The notes under the pieces: model-generated | Databases searched by the model: none | The model's input: the letters and a program-made list of their open reading frames with translations, nothing else | Told to the model about the DNA's origin: nothing | Source of the DNA: Diaphorobacter sp. HDW4A | GTDB taxonomy: Bacteria > Pseudomonadota > Gammaproteobacteria > Burkholderiales > Burkholderiaceae_C | DNA: 64,000 nucleotides | Direction of reading: 5' to 3' | Assembly (NCBI RefSeq): GCF_011305995.1 | Contig: NZ_CP049910.1 | Coordinates: 6,090,501 to 6,154,500 of the forward strand | Translations under genes and position numbers: made by a program | Shown: positions 59,230 to 64,000 of the stretch, in pieces | How the letters are laid out: each line of letters starts with the position of its first letter | How positions within the stretch are numbered: position 1 is the first letter of the stretch

Positions 59230-60129
59230 GTGGTGCTGACTCATTTGCAGAGGCTCGAAGCCGAAAGCATTCAAGCTATGCGCGAAGTTGTTGCCGAGGC
59301 AGACAACCCCGTCATGCTGTACTCCATCGGCAAGGACAGTGCCGTCATGCTGCATCTGGCGATGAAGGCGTTCTACCCCGCCAAGCCGCCGTTCCCTTTG
59401 CTGCATGTGGACACGACCTGGAAGTTCCAGGATATGTACCGCTTTCGCGATCAGATGGTCTCCAAGCTGGGCATGGACTTGCTGGTGCACATCAATCCGG
59501 ATGGCATCGAGATGGGCATCAGCCCGTTCAAGCACGGCTCGCAGACGCATACCGACATCATGAAAACCGAGGGCTTGAAGCAGGCTCTGGACAAATACGG
59601 TTTCGATGCGGCATTCGGCGGCGCGCGCCGCGACGAAGAGAAGTCCCGCGCCAAGGAGCGCATCTTCTCCTTCCGATCGGACCAGCACCGCTGGGACCCC
59701 AAGAACCAGCGCCCCGAACTCTGGCACCTGTACAACGCGCGCAAGAACAAGGGCGAGTCGATCCGGGTGTTCCCGCTCTCCAACTGGACCGAGCTGGACA
59801 TCTGGCAGTACATCTATCTGGAGAACATTCCCATCGTTCCACTGTACTTCTCTGCCCCACGGCCCGTGGTGGAACGCGACGGCACGCTGCTGATGGTGGA
59901 TGACGCCCGCATGCCGCTCAAGAGCGGCGAAGTTCCGATGATGCGCAACGTGCGCTTTCGCACGCTGGGCTGCTACCCGCTCACCGGAGCCGTCGAGTCC
60001 GACGCCAACTCCCTGCCCAAGATCATTCAGGAAATGCTGCTCACCCGTACGTCGGAGCGCCAGGGCCGAATGATCGATCACGACTCGGCTGCATCCATGG
60101 AAAAGAAGAAGCAAGAGGGGTATTTCTGA
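59230..60129 (+). CDS. cysD: Sulfate adenylyltransferase subunit 2 (CysD)
   Basis: This PP-loop ATP pyrophosphatase works with CysN to make APS from sulfate. It has [19 protein letters not shown] near its start. The SxGKDS loop is in [55 protein letters not shown] and the C-terminal [16 protein letters not shown] follow. If initiated at GTG 59230 (AAGGAG 6 bases upstream), it is 299 residues, very close to E. coli CysD (302). The same frame also runs upstream into the IS630-like part. I favour independent initiation here, possibly alongside a read-through form. cysNC overlaps its stop (TGATG). Confidence 0.9.
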   Translation: MVLTHLQRLEAESIQAMREVVAEADNPVMLYSIGKDSAVMLHLAMKAFYPAKPPFPLLHVDTTWKFQDMYRFRDQMVSKLGMDLLVHINPDGIEMGISPFKHGSQTHTDIMKTEGLKQALDKYGFDAAFGGARRDEEKSRAKERIFSFRSDQHRWDPKNQRPELWHLYNARKNKGESIRVFPLSNWTELDIWQYIYLENIPIVPLYFSAPRPVVERDGTLLMVDDARMPLKSGEVPMMRNVRFRTLGCYPLTGAVESDANSLPKIIQEMLLTRTSERQGRMIDHDSAASMEKKKQEGYF

Positions 60130-62042
60130 TGTCACACGTATCCGCACTCATCTCGGAAGATATCGAGAAATATCTCAAGGCCCACGAGCAGAAGAGCCTG
60201 CTGCGCTTCATCACCTGCGGCAGCGTGGATGACGGCAAGAGCACGCTGATCGGGCGACTGCTCTACGAATCGAAGATGCTGTTCGAAGACCAGATGGAAG
60301 CGCTGGTCGTGGACTCGAAAAAAGTCGGCACGCAAGGCGGTGAACTGGATTTTGCGTTGCTGGTCGATGGTCTGGCCGCCGAGCGCGAGCAGGGCATCAC
60401 CATCGATGTGGCCTACCGCTTCTTCTCCACGGACCAGCGCAAGTTCATCGTGGCGGACACGCCCGGCCATGAGCAGTACACGCGCAACATGGTGACCGGT
60501 GCATCCACTGCAGACGTGGCCGTGGTGATGATCGATGCACGCCGCGGCGTGCTCACGCAGTCCAGGCGCCACAGCTATCTGGCGTCGCTGATCGGCATCC
60601 GCAAGATCGTGCTGGCCGTCAACAAGATGGATTTGATGGGCTACTCCGAGCAGGTCTTCAACGACATCGTGGCCGACTACCGCGAGTTCGCCAAGAAGAT
60701 CGATCTGCACGACATCACGCCCATCCCGATGTCGGCCCTGCGCGGCGACAACATCCTTGAGCAAAGCGAGCACATGCCGTGGTATCGCGGCACGACGCTG
60801 ATGGGCTATTTGGAGACCGTGGAAATCGACGAAGCCCGCCAGCAGAAGCTGCCGTTTCGCATGCCCGTGCAATGGGTCAATCGCCCCAACCTCGACTTTC
60901 GCGGTTTCGCGGGCTGCATCGCCAGCGGGCAAATCCATCCCGGCGATCCGGTACGCATTCTGCCTAGCGGTCGGGTCACGCAGATTGCGCGCATCGTCAC
61001 GCAGGATGGCGATCTGCAGCAGGCGGTGGCGGGCCAGTCCGTCACGCTCACGCTGACCGATGAAGTCGATTGCAGCCGGGGCGACGTCATCTCGGTCGCG
61101 GATGAAGCGGCCAACGTGGCCGATCAGTTTCAGGTGACGCTGATCTGGATGCACGAGCAGCCGATGCTGGGCGGGCGGCCCTATCTGCTGAAGATCGGTG
61201 GCAAGACCATTCCGGTCACCTTTGCCGCGCCCAAGTACAAGATCAACGTCAACACGCTGGAGCATCTGGCCGCCAAGGAACTGGCGCTCAATGAAATCGG
61301 AGTGTGCAATCTGTCGTGCAGCCAGCCCATCGCTTTCGATGCCTACAAGGACAATCGCGAGACCGGCAGCTTCATCCTGATCGACCGCCTGAGTAACGCC
61401 ACGGTGGGCGCGGGCCTCATCGATTTTTCGCTGCGCAGATCGCAGAACATTCACATGCAGCATGTGAACGTGAACCAGCAGGCGCGCGCTGAGCGGCTGC
61501 GGCAAAAGCCCGCGCTGCTGTGGTTCACCGGCCTGTCGGGTGCGGGCAAATCCACGATTGCCAACCTGCTGGAAACCCGCTTGCACGCACGCGGGCGGCA
61601 TACCTACCTGCTCGATGGCGACAACGTGCGCCACGGCCTGAACCGCGATCTGGGCTTCACCGATGCAGACCGCGTGGAGAACATCCGCCGCGTGGCCGAA
61701 GTGGGCAAGCTGTTTGTGGATGCCGGGCTGATTGCGATTGCCTCGTTCATCTCACCTTTTCAGGCCGAGCGGGAAATGGCACGCAAGCTGGTGAACGATG
61801 GCGAATTTCTGGAGGTGTTCATCGACACGCCGCTCGCCGTTGCCGAAGAGCGCGATCCCAAGGGCTTGTACAAGAAAGTGCGCCGTGGCGAACTCAAGAA
61901 CTTCACCGGAATCGATTCGCCGTTTGAAGTGCCCGAGTCGCCGGACATCCACATCTCCACAGTCGCCCTGACCGCGCAGGAGGCCGTGGACAAGATCATC
62001 GCCGAGCTGGTCGCCCGTGGCCTCATCGCGGACGAAGCCTGA
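60129..62042 (+). CDS. cysNC: Bifunctional sulfate adenylyltransferase subunit 1/APS kinase (CysNC)
   Basis: The 637-residue fusion has an N-terminal CysN GTPase ([20 protein letters not shown] near residue 30, [23 protein letters not shown]) that drives APS synthesis. From about residue 455 a CysC kinase domain follows ([57 protein letters not shown]), which phosphorylates APS to PAPS. Translation starts at ATG 60129, overlapping the cysD stop. The fusion means that APS is passed on to PAPS, needed for sulfotransferases or for a PAPS reductase. Confidence 0.93.
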   Translation: MSHVSALISEDIEKYLKAHEQKSLLRFITCGSVDDGKSTLIGRLLYESKMLFEDQMEALVVDSKKVGTQGGELDFALLVDGLAAEREQGITIDVAYRFFSTDQRKFIVADTPGHEQYTRNMVTGASTADVAVVMIDARRGVLTQSRRHSYLASLIGIRKIVLAVNKMDLMGYSEQVFNDIVADYREFAKKIDLHDITPIPMSALRGDNILEQSEHMPWYRGTTLMGYLETVEIDEARQQKLPFRMPVQWVNRPNLDFRGFAGCIASGQIHPGDPVRILPSGRVTQIARIVTQDGDLQQAVAGQSVTLTLTDEVDCSRGDVISVADEAANVADQFQVTLIWMHEQPMLGGRPYLLKIGGKTIPVTFAAPKYKINVNTLEHLAAKELALNEIGVCNLSCSQPIAFDAYKDNRETGSFILIDRLSNATVGAGLIDFSLRRSQNIHMQHVNVNQQARAERLRQKPALLWFTGLSGAGKSTIANLLETRLHARGRHTYLLDGDNVRHGLNRDLGFTDADRVENIRRVAEVGKLFVDAGLIAIASFISPFQAEREMARKLVNDGEFLEVFIDTPLAVAEERDPKGLYKKVRRGELKNFTGIDSPFEVPESPDIHISTVALTAQEAVDKIIAELVARGLIADEA

Positions 62043-62109
62043 TTCTTTTCCTCCATTCGCCGCGCGTGGTCTGCCAAGGCAACGCGCGGCACACCAAGAG
62101 AGCTACATC

Positions 62110-63219
62110 ATGGATGAGCACACTTTGAACGAACAGCTGATGAGCGGCGAGACCTGGTCGCAGTTCTGCGACCATCTCAAACGCTGCGGCCAGCAGATTT
62201 TGCGTCCCGAAACACCGGCCGATCCCGCCACGCGCGCTGAGGGTTACCGCTATCTCACCAGACTGCTGCGCATTGCGCTGGAGATGCATGTGGAGTTCGC
62301 CGATCCGGCGTTTCCCAGCTTCTTCAAGACCTCGCACGAGACCGCCAAGATCGGTGCGGACAATCCGGACAACATCTACGAATACGCGCGCCTGAACGGT
62401 GCCATGCAGTACCGTATTCTTGGCCATCGCGGCAGCGTGCCGTATTTGAGCTTTTGCACGCAAAAAGGCGGCTACGAAACCGACGGCCGCATGGTGGTGA
62501 CCGGCTTTCTGGACGCCAACCAGCTCAAGACCGACAAGGACGGCAACTTCGAGATCATCGTCAGCCGCGAGCCGCAGTCCGGCAACTGGCTGCCGATGGA
62601 AGATGCCTCGGTCTCGCTGCTGGTGCGCCAGACCTTCATGGACCGCAAGACGGAAGTACCGGCCAAGCTTTCGATCGAGCGCATCGGCACCACGGACAAG
62701 CCCGGCCCGCTCGATCCGCTGGTGCTCGCGCAATCGCTGCAGCGCGTGACCGCGTTCGTCGAGAACACCGCCAAACTGTTCGCCGACTGGGCCGAAAGCT
62801 ACCAGCCGCACAGCAACCAGTTGCCACCGGCCGACCAAGCCTATTGCCAATCGGTGGGCGGCGATCCCAACATCTTCTACTACCACTCGCATTGGCAGCT
62901 GGGCGAAGACCAGGCGCTGGTCATCCACGTCGACAAGGTGCCGGAATGCGCGTTCTGGAACCTGCAGATCAACAACTACTGGCTGGAGTCTCTCGACTAC
63001 CGCCATCACCAAATCTGCATCAACAAGCATCAGGCGCAGTACGACGAAAATGGCGGCGTCACGCTGGTGCTGAGCGAGCGCGATCCCGGCGTGGCCAACT
63101 GGCTGCAGACCGCAGGCGTTCGCCAGGGAACCATGTGCCTGCGCTGGGTGGGCGCGAAAGAGCAATGTCACCCCACGACCCGTGTCGTGCCCGTGGACCA
63201 ACTGGCGGAGGTCGCATGA
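62110..63219 (+). CDS. DUF1214-domain protein linked to sulfation genes
   Basis: The 369-residue soluble protein has DNPDNIYEYARLNGAMQYRI near residue 95 and a C-terminal DUF1214-like domain containing YHSHWQLGEDQALVIHVDKV, WNLQINNYWLESLDY and VTLVLSERDPGVANWLQTAG, then RQGTMCLRWVG. Such domains are of unknown biochemical function. The gene starts 67 bp after cysNC, and its stop overlaps the sulfotransferase start (ATGA), so the two are almost certainly co-translated and functionally linked. Confidence 0.82.
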   Translation: MDEHTLNEQLMSGETWSQFCDHLKRCGQQILRPETPADPATRAEGYRYLTRLLRIALEMHVEFADPAFPSFFKTSHETAKIGADNPDNIYEYARLNGAMQYRILGHRGSVPYLSFCTQKGGYETDGRMVVTGFLDANQLKTDKDGNFEIIVSREPQSGNWLPMEDASVSLLVRQTFMDRKTEVPAKLSIERIGTTDKPGPLDPLVLAQSLQRVTAFVENTAKLFADWAESYQPHSNQLPPADQAYCQSVGGDPNIFYYHSHWQLGEDQALVIHVDKVPECAFWNLQINNYWLESLDYRHHQICINKHQAQYDENGGVTLVLSERDPGVANWLQTAGVRQGTMCLRWVGAKEQCHPTTRVVPVDQLAEVA

Positions 63220-64000
63220 ACGCACCTATGCAAGCTGCGCCGCTCGATGTGCCAGAGCTGCTGCAAGCCGCGCGCGAGCGGGCGCCGGGCCTGAGTAACT
63301 TTGGCGACGACAACTACCGAGCGGCACTGGAAGTGCTCACCCAATCGCTGAACACCGAAGCCAAGCTCACTGCCACCGGATTGGCGATGATGCGCGAGCG
63401 CATCGTGGGCCAGTTGGTGAACCGGCTCGTCATGGAAGACTGTTTCGCGCGCCATCCGGAGATTGCGCAGATCCAGATCGACGATCCGCTGGTCATCGTC
63501 GGCCTGCCGCGCACCGGCACCACGATGCTGCAACGCACGCTGGCCGTAGACCCGCGCTTTTACTCTGCCGCCTGGTGGGAGACGCGCTATCCCGCGCCGC
63601 TCGCCGAAGAGGGGCCAAAGGAGTCGGCCAAACGCATCGAGATGGCGAAGGCAGAAGTCGCCCAGACCATCGAAGCCATTCCGCAGATTCTGTCGATTCA
63701 TCCCATGAGCGCCACGCTGTGCGACGAGGAATTCATGCTCATGGAGCATTCATTTCTCTGCGCCATGGACGCTTACGCTGATGTGCCGAGCTACACCGCT
63801 TGGCTTGACCAGCAGGATCAGCGCCCGGTCTACACACAGCTCAAGAAGATGCTGCAACTGCTGCAATGGCAAAAGCAACTGCGCGGCGAACCGCAGGGCG
63901 AGCGTTGGCTGCTCAAGGCGCCGCAGCATCTGCATACGCTGGAGATTTTGCTGTCGGTCTTTCCCAAGGCGCAGGTCATCCTGACCCATCGCGAGCCCGC
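63216..64000 (+). CDS. PAPS-dependent sulfotransferase family protein (3' end beyond window)
   Basis: At least 261 residues are present and the frame is open at the right edge. The 5'-phosphosulfate loop VIVGLPRTGTTMLQRTLAVD near residue 93 and the KAPQHLHTLEILLSVFPKAQ segment near 238, with the start of the 3'-phosphate-binding ILTHREP, identify a sulfotransferase-fold protein. It would move a sulfuryl group from PAPS to an acceptor, releasing PAP for CysQ. Acceptor unknown. Position right after a PAPS-synthesis operon supports real PAPS use. Confidence 0.87.
   Translation, partial: MNAPMQAAPLDVPELLQAARERAPGLSNFGDDNYRAALEVLTQSLNTEAKLTATGLAMMRERIVGQLVNRLVMEDCFARHPEIAQIQIDDPLVIVGLPRTGTTMLQRTLAVDPRFYSAAWWETRYPAPLAEEGPKESAKRIEMAKAEVAQTIEAIPQILSIHPMSATLCDEEFMLMEHSFLCAMDAYADVPSYTAWLDQQDQRPVYTQLKKMLQLLQWQKQLRGEPQGERWLLKAPQHLHTLEILLSVFPKAQVILTHREP

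Overview
The window is GC-rich, densely coding chromosomal DNA from a betaproteobacterium of the order Burkholderiales, most likely the family Comamonadaceae (Comamonas/Delftia/Acidovorax-like). The grounds are the complete mraZ-to-lpxC division and cell-wall cluster, the dapF-DUF484-xerC order, a protocatechuate 4,5-cleavage (pmd/lig) cluster of the kind described in Comamonas, two solute-binding proteins of the Bug/TctC family, and intergenic hairpin repeats of a type I associate with comamonads. The genus is an inference. I see no prophage, CRISPR array, tRNA or rRNA gene.

Layout. 1-2718: end of a Bug-type binding protein, a nitronate-monooxygenase-like flavoprotein and an acyl-CoA ligase. 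2682-9491: a COG2509 flavoprotein, cardiolipin synthase, cysteine synthase with a strong terminator, a DMT exporter and a divergent AraC-type regulator. 9492-12858: a repeat-rich spacer, the RNase P RNA gene, and an M48 peptidase-DUF898 membrane-protein pair. 12859-18118: a pseudouridine-synthase-like protein that appears to lack the catalytic aspartate, a NUDIX-metallo-beta-lactamase fusion, and dapF-DUF484-xerC. 18119-20582: a KAS-II gene divergent from a TetR regulator with twin 16-bp operators between them, then an isoprenylcysteine-methyltransferase-like gene.

20698-30453 is an aromatic catabolic island. A LysR gene diverges from a signal-less ModA-like protein, an AAHS-type transporter, PDC hydrolase (pmdD), protocatechuate 4,5-dioxygenase (pmdA, pmdB), CHMS dehydrogenase (pmdC) and an aldo/keto reductase. 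Then an IclR regulator diverges from pobA across a triple tandem operator. PobA makes protocatechuate from 4-hydroxybenzoate, PmdAB opens the ring, and PmdC and PmdD carry it to oxalomesaconate. The hydratase and aldolase that finish the route are not in this window.

30610-36661: a COG0523/CobW metallochaperone with a His-rich loop, a short open frame directly upstream of a DksA that has lost three of its four zinc cysteines, a FimV/STAS-like protein, and hslVU. 36835-56278: MraZ boxes, then mraZ, rsmH, ftsL, ftsI, murE, murF, mraY, murD (with an unusual acidic extension of about 180 residues), ftsW, murG, murC, ddl, ftsQ, ftsA, ftsZ, a terminator, lpxC and a small membrane protein. Many of these genes overlap by ATGA junctions.

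56294-64000: an orphan Bug protein and cysQ, divergent from a sulfate-activation operon. cysD is preceded, in the same open frame with no stop, by a 338-codon degenerate IS630-transposase-like sequence. cysNC, a DUF1214 gene and a PAPS-dependent sulfotransferase (cut by the window end) follow. The set makes, could use, and recycles the by-product of PAPS. The transposase-like/CysD frame is the most unusual item in the window.
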